64,000 nucleotides of DNA from Voacanga thouarsii (Eukaryota > Streptophyta > Magnoliopsida > Gentianales > Apocynaceae). A model generated the notes under the pieces. It was not told the DNA's origin. It searched no databases and worked only from the letters and a program-made list of their open reading frames with translations. The stretch covers positions 62,001-126,000 of the forward strand of contig JANUWF010002064.1 in assembly GCA_026120185.1 (NCBI GenBank). The letters are read 5' to 3'. The position numbers were made by a program, and so were the translations under genes. Numbering within the stretch: the first letter of the stretch is position 1; each line of letters begins with the position of its first letter. This document shows, piece by piece, positions 1-11,975 of this stretch.

Positions 1-690
1 GTTGAGCTTTTGGTAGAAGTACGTTGATCATTCTCCAAGTATCTAGCATTAGTACTTACCTTGGGATGATAAAATTAACCTCCTTTTGTCCCTTTTGGAT
101 ACCCAATAAAGTAGCATAATTTTGATCTTCGTTCTAGCTTGTCTTCCTTGATCACTACATAAGCTGGACAGCCCCATATCCTTAGGTGATTTAGACTTGG
201 CTTATGCCCAGTCCACATCTCATAAGGTGTCCTAGGTATTGACTTGGAAGGCACCAAGTTCATAATGTATGCTACTATTTCCAAGGCATATCCCCAAAAA
301 GAGACTAGAAGAGTAGCATGGGATATCATGCTTTGGACCATTTTCATTAATGTCTTGTTCCTTCTCTCAGCTACTCCATTCTATTGGGGTGTACCTGGTG
401 TAGATAGCTAGGATACTATTCCATGATATACCATGTAATCCTTAAACTCACTGAGGAGGTATTCTCCACCAGAATCCGATCGTAAGGTTTTGATTAGTTT
501 ACATGTCCTATGCTCCACTTTAGCCTTAAACTCTTTGAACTTCTCAAAAGAGTCAGACTTGCACTTCATCAAGTTGACATAACCAAACCTTGTACAATCA
601 TTCATGAAAGTGATAAAGATTCAAAGCCCCTCTAGCTTGAGTAGACAAAGGACCACAATCCATTAGTTCTAGATCCTTGTGGTATCCCCA
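1..690 (-). pseudogene. Copia integrase remnant
   Basis: Two minus-strand reading frames (75-347 and 408-605) match the integrase of Ty1/copia polyproteins. The upstream part reads DCTRFGYVNLMK and later TLRSDSGGEY, the usual integrase core around the second catalytic Asp. The downstream part reads RTPYEMWTGHKPSLNHLRIWGC, the conserved copia stretch after the core. Around 610-680 the minus strand still encodes CGPLSTQA-like residues just before the core. The frames are separated by a shift near 350-400 and a stop (TAG near 411). Homology stops near 690, where unrelated sequence begins, and the reverse transcriptase and RNase H would lie beyond base 1. Normally this enzyme inserts element cDNA into the genome; this copy is dead. 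Confidence 0.85.
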
Positions 691-1659
691 TCCTATACGA
701 GTTCACTCTCAGGGTGACACGAGGAGACCCACGATCTCTAATGAGAATCGTGATGGAAGCCGTGGGGCCGTTGGAACCCCTATCCGACTTAGTATTTTAA
801 AATAATGGATTTTTTTGGAAAATATCTTTTGAAAATTTCAATTAAGTTTTCTTTTAACTCAAAATAAAATATCTAAACTCATAAAAATTTCTATGTCAAG
901 GTTTATACCCTTTGAGAAAATTTTCTCCGGATTAATTTTATTTAAGTTAATAAACTTAATAATTTCAAAATTTTCCAATAAAACTTTTGAGAGATTTTGA
1001 TCTCAAGTTTAATTTGACAAAAACAAAATTTCTTGTTAAAATTCAATCAAAATGATTTTCTATTTTAATTCACAAAAATATCTAAATCCAATATATTTTC
1101 TATGTCAAGGATAAAATCCTTTGAGAAAATATCCAAGAATTAATTTTTGTTTGAATTAAAATTAACCATTTGATTTAAGAATAATATTTTTCTTTGTCAA
1201 AAATTCTTAAAGACTTTGGTCTTTGAGAAAATGCGCACATAGGGTACAAAAAGAAATAAGCATGCTAGAATACTGTAAACGTTTTCATGCTTTTCTATTC
1301 TTTTAACCTAAATATCCAAATAATAGAATTAAACACATTAATTAATTAATGATCTTGTTTAATTCTAATTTTCCTTTCCTATTATTTTCATGCAAAATAT
1401 TTAGAGAATTTTAACTATTGCAATAAAAATAACTTCGCCAGGTATGGGACAAAAAAAAAGTTTTTTTATTCAGGTCGAGTCCATGCACCTGCCACATTAG
1501 ATCACAGCCCTTGGGATAACCTATAGGCTGGATCCAGGCGGGTGGACCCGGCCCGCCCAGTTGCACGGTCAAAATTGTTGACCACGCAGCATTGCAAATT
1601 GCAATAGAAACTTCCTCGCTGATGGCTTCAGCAAGGAAGCCTTCCTCGCGCAAGGGAGT
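691..1659. other. Repeat-derived non-coding stretch
   Basis: No gene is visible. From about 790 to 1240 the sequence is very AT-rich and holds two imperfect copies of a block with the core CTATGTCAAGG, followed by CCTTTGAGAAAAT (near 890 and 1105). From about 1430 to 1655 it becomes GC-richer; an 80-codon open frame on the minus strand there has no recognisable similarity. This is probably LTR or leader sequence of an older element, but I cannot define its ends. Confidence 0.4.
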
Positions 1660-3242
1660 GGCTTACCTTTAGCCAGTGAGTAGTCCACGCACTTCATAGT
1701 ATGAATGTATTTCGAATATGTAGAATAAGACTTGTAATAGTAGTTTCTAAAAGTACTATTTAAAAAAAAATCCAGACTATTACTATTACAGTGTGGACTA
1801 ATATTCTACCGCTTGAGTATGAGTTGGTAGTCTGACGAAGCTAGAAGTATATACTTTGATATATTGTAATTGAGGTTCTTTCGTAGAACTAATATATACT
1901 TGTATGTTGGGTATATGTAACTAGTTAGTTAAGATAGACTTGTACAAGATAGTTTCTACGCTATATCGCCCCTTATGACTGTTCAAATGATCTAATTATC
2001 TAGGGCCCTGGGGAACATGACTTTGTTGTTTACTTTAAGGTAGCTCTCTTGGAAAGTGAAAATATTCCAGGAGTCGTAGATTATTGGACTAGAGGTCTAA
2101 GGATGGTAGATGTCTATTAGAGAGGTGTTAGTATACTCTTCCTCTCTAATTGCATGATGATGCGTAGAGGGGTATTTTAGTCACTACACCTATAAGTCGA
2201 AGACTGTGCTAACACAACATTGTCTTTGGGGTCAATATTTCCTTATGGTGATATTAGAAAATATTTAAAATACAAAATATAGCTATTTATATAGTAGGGG
2301 TATTTTGGTTATTTTAGTAGCCAAGGTGATGTGTCTTTTGGTCCCCGAAATGGCCCATAAATCATGAAAGATTTGAGTTAAGGAATTGGTCTTGATAATT
2401 ATAATTTTATTTTATTTTATTAGTCTAATTTATTATTAGACTAGAATAAAATAAAAGGTCTGAGAGAGAGTATTTATTTTATCTAGTTTAATTGGTTAAT
2501 TAATTATTCAGGGCCCAATTGAATAATTAGAAAATTAATCTAGATATAAAACTAGATATAGGCCTGCTATTTTATTGGTCTATTTGGATTTGTTAATTAT
2601 TTATTAGGTTGTTTAATAAAGTTCAGAAAATAAATAATTAAAATTTATTATTTATTGGTGTTCAAATCCAAGGGTAAATAATTTTATTTGTTCCAATGAA
2701 TAAGACCAATGGTAAAATAAGATTAAATAAAAAATTAATTAATTATTAAATTAGTTAATGAATTATATAAAAAAATAACACCGGATGAATCCCGTGTTGT
2801 TTTGCATGAAAGATAATAGAAAGCATAGAGATTTCTATTTTCCCGCAGGTGGCCATTCTCTCGGGGTGTGTAAATGAAAAAGAAATTGAAGCTATAATTG
2901 CTTTTGCTTTTCATTGGAGAACATGTAGAAAAACCAAATCGTTGAAAGTGCAAACCCAATTCAGAAACAAGGATTTGTGAAACATTCACAAAGAAGAGAA
3001 ACATATTGCAAACCCACATCTTTAAGCCTTCAATGGCTGTGCTATAGGCACCATTTCGGAAGATCAAAAGCTTCACGTGGATGAGACGCAGTAAACACTT
3101 GCAAGGACGTGAGCCACTAGCCTCAAATATCCTTATACAGACATCTACACTAATGCGAAGAGGGCCATTCAATCATAGAGGTAAATTTTTCGTTTTCCTA
3201 ACATGCTTTCGTTTTGATGATTTTTGTCATTTTAAGCCTTCA
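1660..3242 (+). mobile_element. 5'-truncated copia LTR, same family as 43977-45706
   Basis: This stretch aligns throughout with the reverse complement of the solo LTR at 43977-45706. Shared landmarks in order are GGCTTACCTTTAG, a block around GAGTAGTCCACGCACTTCAT, GGTCAATATTTCCTTATGG, TTTTGGTCCCC and the terminal TTTAAGCCTTCA ending at 3242. The first roughly 220 bp of the LTR, including the TGTTGGG end, are missing. A TATA-like TATTTATA lies at 2286-2293, in the same place as in the other copy. Many substitutions and indels separate the copies, so this one is old. It abuts gypsy internal sequence at 3243. Confidence 0.75.
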
Positions 3243-5486
3243 GATTGAGGATGCCATAAAGGCCCATACACTTGAACAAGAGGACCCCCAAATAGAGGAG
3301 AGAGGATATGATGGGCAATTGCACAATGTGGCAAGAGAAGTATTCGTTTCTACTCTATGTGCTAATAATTCTAACTTCTCCTTGTCACACGATTTTTTAG
3401 GTTCCTCTCAATTCTTGGAGAACAATAGTCTAAATGATGATGTGTTGACCTTCACATGCCTCAAGGAGTTGGATTTATCCATGCTATATCATACGAAGTC
3501 CTTAGTGGATGTTGACAAATTTTACCCTTCACACCATCCAAAGGGAGGTAATTTAGTTTTTGTAGATCATGTATTGAAAAGTAAGGATTTCTTGATCCCA
3601 TCTTTGAAAACTCAAATGCTATGTTTTTAGGGGAATTTTCATTATGACAAATCTTTTGAAGGGAAAAATGTTGGTTTCAAGTTTGATACATTCTTTAGAT
3701 ACCATGTGCACTCATATGTCGAAAAAGTTATTTGTGGGTCTAAAGGATTGTTTAAGAATGAGGTTCATGTGTTTTGTTTTACTGAGAAAAATTATTTTCA
3801 TGAACATGGCTTTTTTCAAAAACCTCCCTTCTTTCTACATTCATCTTGCCTATTTTCTCCTTTAAGCTTAAATGTCTTTGACAAGGGTTTGATAAGGAAG
3901 CACGATGAATGGAAAGAGTTTGTATCTTTGTTTTGTGTTTAGAGATGTTAGGTGTTATTTCTCCCAAATAAGGAAAATATTTTTCATCTTAAGTGTGGAG
4001 GAGTGAGTCGTGTCTTTATTTGTGTTCTTAGGATTTTTAGTTGTTTTCTTTTATTTAGGTATGTGTTTTATTTTTGTTATTATTTTCTTTGTGCTTTTAT
4101 TTATGTTTTCTTTTGTAGGTAGGAATACAGTCTTCTTAGTCTAGCCCTTTTCTCTATTCCATGTTTTGATTTTTATTTTCTTTGTGCTTTTATTTATGTT
4201 TTCTTTTGTAGGTAGGAATATAGTCTTCTTAGACTAGCCCTTTTCTCCATTCCATGTTTTGATATCTATTGGAACTTATTTCACTTGGAGAGTATTCCTA
4301 ACTTTCTACTCTATTTATTTTTTTGGCCCTTTTGGAGATGCTTTCTTGAATTAATTTTTGGCCAATGAGGACATTGTCCAGTTTGAGTGTGGGGGAGTGG
4401 TTTAGTAATATTCCTTGTCCGCGTTTTTATCAATGATCCTAGTATTTTCTTTGTACCAAACAATTTTGTTGAAAAATTGGAAAAATTGAAAGTTTGGAGA
4501 TTTTGGAGCTAAATGGCGCTTATTGGCCTATAATGGAGTGATGATTTTCTTACTAATTTTGGATATAGATTTGTCATTCATTATGGTTTGATTTTTATTA
4601 AAAGGTAAACTTGTGTATTACGTTGGATTTTTGCTAAGCCTTGAGAATTTAAGTTAACCTTGGTTATATTTGGTATTTGAGGTTTGTTTTATTCTTTAAG
4701 TTGAATGTGGATGGTATGATGAAATATGGGAAGAGTTGTTAATTAATTCTTGTATTATGGATTTAAAATTTGCTTGACTTTGAGTTGTGAATAGAGGAAT
4801 GTCAGGAAAAAATTTTGAGTGAAAAGGAAAGAGTGTGAGTTGAAAAAAAATTGCTTTCATTTGATGAGAAAAACAAAAGAGAGAGAGAGACCTTTTGTTG
4901 AAAAGGGGACCAATATGATGAATGGAAGAGAAGAAATAAAGAAGCATCACACTCTCTTGAGACCATCCCGAAGGCAAGAAGGTAAGGAAAGAAAAAGAAA
5001 ATTGCTGAAAAAAATGATGATAAGGGGGCCAATATATTGTGTGAAGAGAAATCCATGCACTTGAGGTTATCAATTCCCAAAGTCATAGAAAAAATAGAGA
5101 ATGAAGTGTTTTCCTTGTTTAACTAACTTGAGTTGTGTAAATTTGAGTTTATAATATTTGAATTAGTTAAATGCCTTGACTTGTATGATTTATGTTATGT
5201 ACGTTTTTGCTTGAGGAGTAGGATGATTTTCTTGTACTAGATATAAGCTTGTTTAACTTAACTTTGATGGCCATGTGATTGTTTGATTTAATAGAAGAGT
5301 TTATAAGGTTTTGAAAGGGTTGAGTGAATGACAAGTTTATATTTAGGGTTGGAAGAAGGTTATGTCTTCATTATGGATGAATTTTCTAAGGGAAAATTTG
5401 CTAAATTATTTTGTCTTGTTCTAAATACTTAGTGTTTTAATTCTTGTTTACTTGAAGACAAGTAAAAGTTCAAGTATGGGGGTATG
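3243..5486 (+). pseudogene. Ty3/gypsy 3' internal region with unassigned ORF
   Basis: A plus-strand frame runs from 3243 to 3942, interrupted once by TAG at 3628-3630; reading through it would give about 230 codons. An apparent ATG at 3214 lies in the preceding LTR, so it is a fusion artefact. The product is rich in Phe, His and Lys and shows no motif I recognise. Downstream the DNA twice has GTGTGGAGGAG or GTGTGGGGGAG, and it ends with CAAGTATGGGGG at 5471-5482, a polypurine tract placed just before the LTR at 5487. That arrangement is typical of the 3' internal region of large gypsy elements. The ORF may be the end of pol or an extra ORF; I cannot tell. About 1.5 kb between ORF and LTR is non-coding. 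Confidence 0.6.
4081..4263 (+). repeat. Tandem duplication, 93-bp unit
   Basis: Two head-to-tail copies start at 4081 and 4174, each beginning TATTTTCTTTGTGC and ending CCATGTTTTGAT. They differ at only a few positions (for example ACAG versus ATAG after GGAAT), so the duplication is younger than the surrounding decay. Confidence 0.9.
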
Positions 5487-6835
5487 TGATAGGGACTAAA
5501 ATCACTATTATTTTTCTAGTTATTTGAGGTTGTTTTGAGATACTTTTGTTATAATAACTAGGCACATTCCTTTCTATTTGACATTTTACTTGTAAAAAGT
5601 GTTTTTGACAAATTTGGGTAGATTTGAGTTAAATTCAATAAAAAAGTGAACAATTTTAGAATGAACCTGGCACCAGGCCTAGCCAAGGGACCAGGCACCG
5701 GGTCCATTCTGGTTAAACAGAAAAAATAGAGAAAGTAGAACAGACCTGGTGCCAGGTGGGTCGATTAGACCCGGCGCTAGGTCCACTCTGGAAGGCAAAA
5801 ATCATGTGCACGAATTTGGTATTTTTTTAAATGATTTTGCTATTTTCTGAATTCTACTCAGGCTAGACTTCTCAAGCAACGAGTTTTGGTATCAAGAAGA
5901 CTTATAAATACAAGAAAAACACAAGAGAAATGTGTGATTTGAAGGATCCAAACTAGTTACTCAATCACCACTCAAAGGAGCATTGTTCAAATGAGGTTTT
6001 CAAGAAAAGAAGAAGGGCTTGTTTATGAGTTTTATCTTTTATCCTTTGTTTATTTTTCTTTAACAATGATGTGCTTAATATTTTGATTGTAATTGGATAT
6101 TATTTTGGAGATTATGATTTTGAGTTAATTAATTACTTGTTATCATTGGTTATTAATGCAAGTTTTTCTAATTGACTCAACAAAACAATGTTAGGAGTTT
6201 CATTGCATTGATGTCGTATTTGTTAAATCTTAATGGGCTTGAACAATGAAGTAAAGATTATAGGACTAAGTGATCAAAGATTAGTTTATTTCACCTTGAT
6301 AAAGGGTTATTAGCTAATTTCATAGTTTTAAGAAATTGAGCTTAATGCATGTTTTGGTTATATTAGCTTGATTGACGAATCTGTTATTATTAATCAAATG
6401 ATAGTAATGCCATGGATTGGAAAACAAAGTGGAATTTATCTAAGTAGATTCATGACTTGAGAAACTATTGAATTTTACTTTATATTCTTTCATGATGCCA
6501 AGATGACAATTGATTGTGATGAATGTTAAATGATTCAATCTTGTGTTTTCAAGATAATTGTCTAGTTACACGAAATTGTATCCTTGGTTTATATCTATTT
6601 TTATCTTTATTTATTTTCCTTTTTAGTCTCTTCTTATTTTATTGACTAAACAATAAAGATTTGGGTAAAGTAAGGTGGGAGCCTAAGTTCTCGTGGATTT
6701 GATACTTGCTATTTCGTACGCTATACAATGACTATACTTGCCCATATGTATGATTTTAGTAGTTGGCATTTTATTAAAGCTTGATTGATTGTATAATTTG
6801 TTGGTAATATTTTCTACACTAAAAAACACGTATCA
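5487..6835 (+). mobile_element. Ty3/gypsy 3' LTR (TGATA...TATCA)
   Basis: A 1349-bp LTR begins TGATAGGGACTAAA right after a polypurine tract and ends ACACGTATCA, so its termini are the perfect inverted pair TGATA/TATCA. The last 200 bp contain blocks common in plant gypsy LTR ends: GGTGGGAGCCTAAGTTCTCG, TTGCTATTTCGTACGC and ATTTTAGTAGTTGGCA. Two GC-richer segments near 5665-5705 and 5745-5795 repeat variants of CCTGGCACCAGG / CCGGGTCCA. No second copy is in the window, so it is the 3' LTR of an element whose body was truncated and joined to the copia LTR at 3242. The five bases after it are gttgt; the matching upstream duplicate is lost. Confidence 0.8.
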
Positions 6836-6970
6836 GTTGTTTTCTGAGTAGTCCTTAAGCAGTAGTGCAAGAATCCAACGTTATAGAATCCCCTTCCCAA
6901 GTATGATTCGAAGGTGTGTTGGGGGTATGACTAGTTTTTTATTCGATAATGAGCTTTTTTATTAAATTAA

Positions 6971-7763
6971 GGGTAAAATATGCTAACCTCCCTTGAACTT
7001 TCACAAATTTTTATTTCTACCATCGAACTTTAAAATATGTGATTTTAGCCCTCAAACTTTTGAAACACCTAAAAATAGACCTTTCAACAATAAAAGTTCA
7101 AGTATAATACCAGATTTTAGCTCTCATTCTCCAATTTTTTTATTTCTAAAATATTATTCTTCTACTTTAATCTTGCTCTCTTCTCTTCGAATTTCTTCAT
7201 TTATCAACAACAATTTTAAGATCTAACTTCAAACCTTTTATGCTATCCAATAATCTTGAGATTACTCTTTCACACTTTTTCGAATCTAACCATACAACAA
7301 AAATAACATATTTTACCATTTAATAGACAAAACTAAGACACAAAGATGAAGAAAAAAAATCGATTCAGTTCTTGATGAATAGTAATTTTCTTGGCATCTC
7401 TACGAAAAAAAAAGAATAAATTTGAAAGCAGAAGTGAATTACCAAAAAAAAAAAAAAAAAATCTAAAAAGAGAACTGAGAGACGCACAAGTCGCAATAGT
7501 TTTTTCCTGTCATATATAGACGTTACTTTGTAAGAATTAGAAGGACAGTACTACATTGTGATAGTTGAGTGAATAAAAATACCTATAAAATAGGTCATGG
7601 GAAAGTCATGTGATGAACTTCCATGAGCACTTAATAGTTTTAATTGATGGAAGGGCTATTTTTTAGATGTTTTAAAAGTTTGAGGGCTAAATCACACATT
7701 TTAAAATTCGAGAGTAGAAATAAAAATTTGTAAAAGTTCAAGGGTGGCTGACATATATTTGCA
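6971..7763. mobile_element. Non-autonomous MULE-type element with long terminal inverted repeats
   Basis: The ends are about 110-120 bp inverted repeats. The left begins GGGTAAAATATGCTAACC and runs through CTTGAACTTTCACAAATTTT to about 7085. The right (about 7640-7763) gives the same series in reverse complement, with roughly 85% agreement by eye. Similar AACCTCCCTTGAACTTT termini are known from Mutator-like MITEs of plants. The interior (7086-7640) holds short ORFs without similarity and an A-rich tract at 7443-7459. I could not find a clear 9-bp target duplication, so the exact ends are approximate. Confidence 0.7.
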
Positions 7764-8689
7764 GGTGATGCAACATCCATATTTTGCAACTATGTCTGGA
7801 ACATACAGATAGTTGCACAACCATCCTAAAGTTTGAAACTTGTGGTAGCTGCAAGTGATAGTATGATTTACTGAATCAAATTGCACAACATGAGTTGTTC
7901 ATCTTCACTCTTTTGTATTGTATAAATTTGAACAGCCCTATTCGTTGTCACAAAAACATCATTTTCAGATGTACTTGATAAGAATTCATCTTGAAATCTG
8001 AAAAAGATGGAACATGTATAGGCTTTAGCTACATGCTTTAGAATTCCACAGTCACATATCAAGAGTATAGAGCTGCCGTGAGATTTAAAATCACAAACAC
8101 TAATACAAGACAAGAAACTCCTTGTTAATTAAAAGAGCTCAAAATTTTATTGAATCATTATTACAATAAATAAAATCACTATACTTTAATAAAAAAGCCT
8201 CTAATGTACATAAAGATAAAAGCTTATAAGGACATACCTTTTCCTTCACCAATGCCTTTTAGCGCTAGATTCTCTTCTAATGTTGATATTTTTAGAAATA
8301 ATCTTAACCTATAAAATAGTTAAAAATGCACTAAATTATTCGAACAAATATTTCATATTTTACCAAGACTTAATTAAAATTCTAAAAAATAACTGACATT
8401 AAAAAAGAAACTGAAAAAAAAAAAGTTTACCTCGTAAAGAAATAGTGAAGACAAAACGATGTGGTTGTCCAAAAGCTCCCTTTTCAGCCATGAATACCAA
8501 TAGATTGGAAGCGAAAGCATTTTCACTGATAGAGTTTATAGTTTGGAGGGAAAGTATTTTTAGTGGAATGGTAACTTTAATACATGACTTGTTTCTATTA
8601 GATAGAATATAACTAGTGGACAATCTATAAGTTACATTATGATAAAACTTCTCCTTGTCATTAGCGACATTGTCATCAATGTTTTCTTG

Positions 8690-8730
<41 letters not shown>

Positions 8731-10090
8731 TAAATACATAATTGTTTTGCCTCTTTTGGCAAACACTAACTGCAAATATAATCATATGAAAACATGCATG
8801 TGAGAAATTAAATTCTGTGTAATTGGAAGGAACACGTTAGTTTAGACAACAAAATTAGTCAATTGGCTATGTTGATCGTCAAGTAACTATATATTGACTA
8901 AGCTGTCTGCTTATTCTTTAAATTCTAATTTTTTTATAACAAAAAATTAAGTATATTGCAAGTTTACCTTTGAAGGCTTGCTTTTATGTGATTTGATGAT
9001 TATAAACTTATAGTTGGAGTTTGTATAGCATAATTTTAAGTACATGTTCTCAAATCAAGGGTTTCTTGAGAATTTAACTAGTAATATTAATAATCATAAT
9101 ACTGCTTATTTTTTGTTTATCTCTAAATAATGCCTCTTCGTAATTGAATTCCGTCTCTGGTATTGATAGTTTTCTCTTCTTTATCTTTAAGGCGTGGAGG
9201 AAAAAGATATTTTTGCCAAGAAATTAAGACTCGTAACTGTTAATGTAAAACAAACCATACAGAGGAAATGTATAGCTTAGAGCATATATCCCAATTGGAA
9301 ATATTAGAAATTTATTTTTATACCATTATGATTAGAAAACAACGACGATATCTGCCTCAACATGGCTTTTATCATCTTCAACTTTGTATGAAATCCCTTG
9401 ATTTTTTGGATCCTTTTCATAGACACCAACTTTCGCACTTTGTGCGATTGCAAACCTAACTAGTTTAGATATGAATTTGAAAGAAGACCTTGATTGATGA
9501 GACTGTTTTTGGAAGTTAGGAATATGGACAAGAAATGTGTCCTCTACCTTCATATTATACATTATCTTGAAATTCGATTGAAAACGAACATGCCACCGAA
9601 GTTTCAAAATTTTAACAAACTAATATTCTATCAGGAATAAGAAGACCTATGCGGTTTGTGAAAGTAAATTGTTTTTGCTTTAAAAAATGTAAATTGTCTA
9701 ATTTTGTATAATTTTTTTTGAAGTACAAATAATTGAAGTGTAGTTTTAAGAATTTTAAAGTTTTGTAATACAAAATTTGGTACAAATTGTAGAGAGAAAT
9801 GGAACCATAATCAAGAGTGTATTTATATTGAATTAAGGAGTGGAAAGGAAAGAATAAAAGAGGAGGCGGATGTGAGTATTTGAATTAATTCTTATAGAGG
9901 AAAAGCAAAAGAAAGAGAGGATAATAAAGAGATTGAATTTGGTTAAAAAGCTCCAACCAGTTCAATAATGGATGAAATGAGAGAGGAAAGAAACTTCAAT
10001 GAGTTTTTATATCAACAAAAATGCCCTTTTTTCCTTTTAATGGAAGGCCGAAGCTGTGCTGTTGTTTATTTAAAAAGGAGAAAATACAGC
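7764..10090. other. Non-coding or unassigned, with small open frames
   Basis: Minus-strand open frames at 7868-8113, 8399-8785 and 9332-9607 give 81-128 residue products. They have no motif I recognise, and no splice structure that would join them into one gene. The product of 9332-9607 looks protein-like (mixed charged and hydrophobic composition), so a decayed gene is possible. The frame at 8399-8785 runs through an (AT)n tract at 8692-8724 and is unlikely to be real throughout. The rest is AT-rich spacer. Confidence 0.3.
8692..8724. repeat. (AT)n microsatellite
   Basis: About 33 bp of uninterrupted AT/TA dinucleotide, seen directly. Confidence 0.95.
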
Positions 10091-10092
10091 AA

Positions 10093-11350
10093 TTATCCAG
10101 GATCAAAATCTATGGGAAAAGAAGAACGAATAGCTGGGATCTGATCCCTATCCAAGATACACAGGGCTTTCAGTGGTCTAGGAAGAATAGAAAATGATGA
10201 GAACCGCACAGGAACATCCAAAGTGCACGCCAATTTAGCCAAGAAATTAGCTGCCTAATTGCCTTGGCGATAGACGTGAATGATTGAGAAATGCTGAAGC
10301 TGCCGGAGATGCCAACCTATATGACGCAGAAGCTAATCATGAGAATGTAAGTAACCTGAATGAGAAGACGAAAGCGCTAGAGCCAGCATCTGGGAAACTA
10401 TTTGAATCTTCACTGAAGAAATTGAAGATGAAGAAACCAACTTCAGACCTTCAAGCAGTGCAACTACTTCAGCCTCCAAGGCATCACGTACCGTAATTGG
10501 CTTGCCAGAAGCAGCCAAAAAATCAGCCACACCAGTCCTTAGAATGGCTCCCGCCCCTGAAGAATTAAGAGCCTTGTAAACTGATCCATCAACATTCAAG
10601 ATAACATCACATGAACCTCCACCAATCCAATGAACCAATTTAACAGTTGGTGTCTTGTGAATAACCATAGCAAAGTCCTTTTGATTTAAATATAGAAACT
10701 GATCAACCCTAAACATCCGGACGGAAGTACTGAGAGTAGCCCCCTCAAAAAGACAGCTATTCCTCCCCTTCTAAACTTCCCATAAAAAGGCTGAGACAGA
10801 GACTCTGTGCAAGTGAATGCCTTTTGCACCATGAAGCCACCAAGTCCAAAAAAAACTAGAAAAAGATTGAGGACAAATGAAGTTCAGGTTACTAAGCCTA
10901 GCTGCCAACATGGACCAAACCCCAGCCACAACTGGACATTCCACAAACAAATGAAAATAAGTTTCGGTTGAGGAGTTACATAAACTACACCTAGAACAAA
11001 GAGCAAAACCAAGGGATTGAACCACTCTTTCCACCGCCAGGAACCATTATAGAGCCGCCATAGAAAAACCTTAGGTCCTTAACTTTATTTTCAATCTGCA
11101 TCTTCCATATAGATTGTAAAACAAGATCAAGCTACTTCTTAGGAAGCACACTGTCCCAAGCCGATCTCAGGGAGAAATTTCTCGAAGGCTCTAGTTGCCA
11201 GACCATACAGTCACCCAAGGATTCTGCTAACAAACGCCACCCTAGCTGGAGGAGCTTTGTCAGAAATAATAAAAGACCTATTGTGTACATTAATTAATTG
11301 CCCTGATACACGTTGATAATCCTGCAAGAGTTGCTGAGTACCCTGTATAC
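10093..11350 (-). pseudogene. L1-type LINE 3' end: zinc-binding RT region and RNase H
   Basis: Read on the minus strand, 11034-10771 encodes the plant reverse-transcriptase zinc-binding domain. It shows CSRCSLCNSSTETYFHLFVECPV, the typical CxxC...ETxxHLFxxCP pattern. From 10716 to 10093 follows an RNase H domain: VILNVDGSVYK carries the first catalytic Asp, then RDALEAEVVALLEGL has the helix with the conserved AE, and the tail reads HVYRQGN...AANFLAKLA. The tail frame contains two in-frame stops (TAG after HSHD near 10331, TAG after RQGN near 10264) and ends at TAA 10093-10095. Upstream remnants as far as about 11350 are frameshifted. The reverse transcriptase core and 5' end are absent, as usual for a 5'-truncated LINE. 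Confidence 0.85.
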
Positions 11351-11975
11351 TTACCTGAAAATATGAATAAATTCTAATCATATTTCATGGGCGATCACCA
11401 TCAACCCCCACTTTCTAAGGAACCTAGTACTTTTATGGTGCTTTCATGCAGACTTCTAAGTCCTAATTAGAACAAGATATTTCAAGAAAAAAAATTATAT
11501 TTATTATTACGTAATTCTGTACCTACATATATAATTTTAAAACATTTTTTATAGGTACATGACACATAAGATGTTTGCAAAAACCTTTTTACTCATGGAT
11601 AGTATACAACGTAATAGCTAAAATATTCTGATCTCCATTCCGTATTAAACATTAAAAAAAATTGCCATATTCCCTGAATGTAACTAAATACTGCGCTGTT
11701 TGGTTCTTGTAATAATGCCTTCTCTGCGTAAAAAAATGACACATTCAGAATTTGACTCAAGTATCAAGTGCTAACTAGAAAATTTTCATTTTTATATATT
11801 TTAAAAAAAAATCACTTCTATATATAATAGTTCAAAATGGCAGATCACATTACTCTTTTGGTCGGTTTTGAGACATGGGGACTTGGGTACTAGAATAGTT
11901 CAAATCAAGTAATCTTATGCACTAGAGCCCGTTGTTGATGATGATGAAGCAGGAAATTTCGAATTAAAAACAGAA
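11351..11975. other. Intergenic, nothing recognisable
   Basis: AT-rich spacer between the LINE remnant and the F-box pseudogene. I see no ORF with similarity, repeat array or RNA gene. Confidence 0.5.

Noticed and set aside
4696..5086. Open frames on both strands in the gypsy 3' region
   Set aside because: Biased A/G composition, no similarity, and mutual overlap.
7868..9607. A spliced minus-strand gene joining three open frames
   Set aside because: No shared family, one frame crosses an AT microsatellite, and splice sites do not give a consistent frame.
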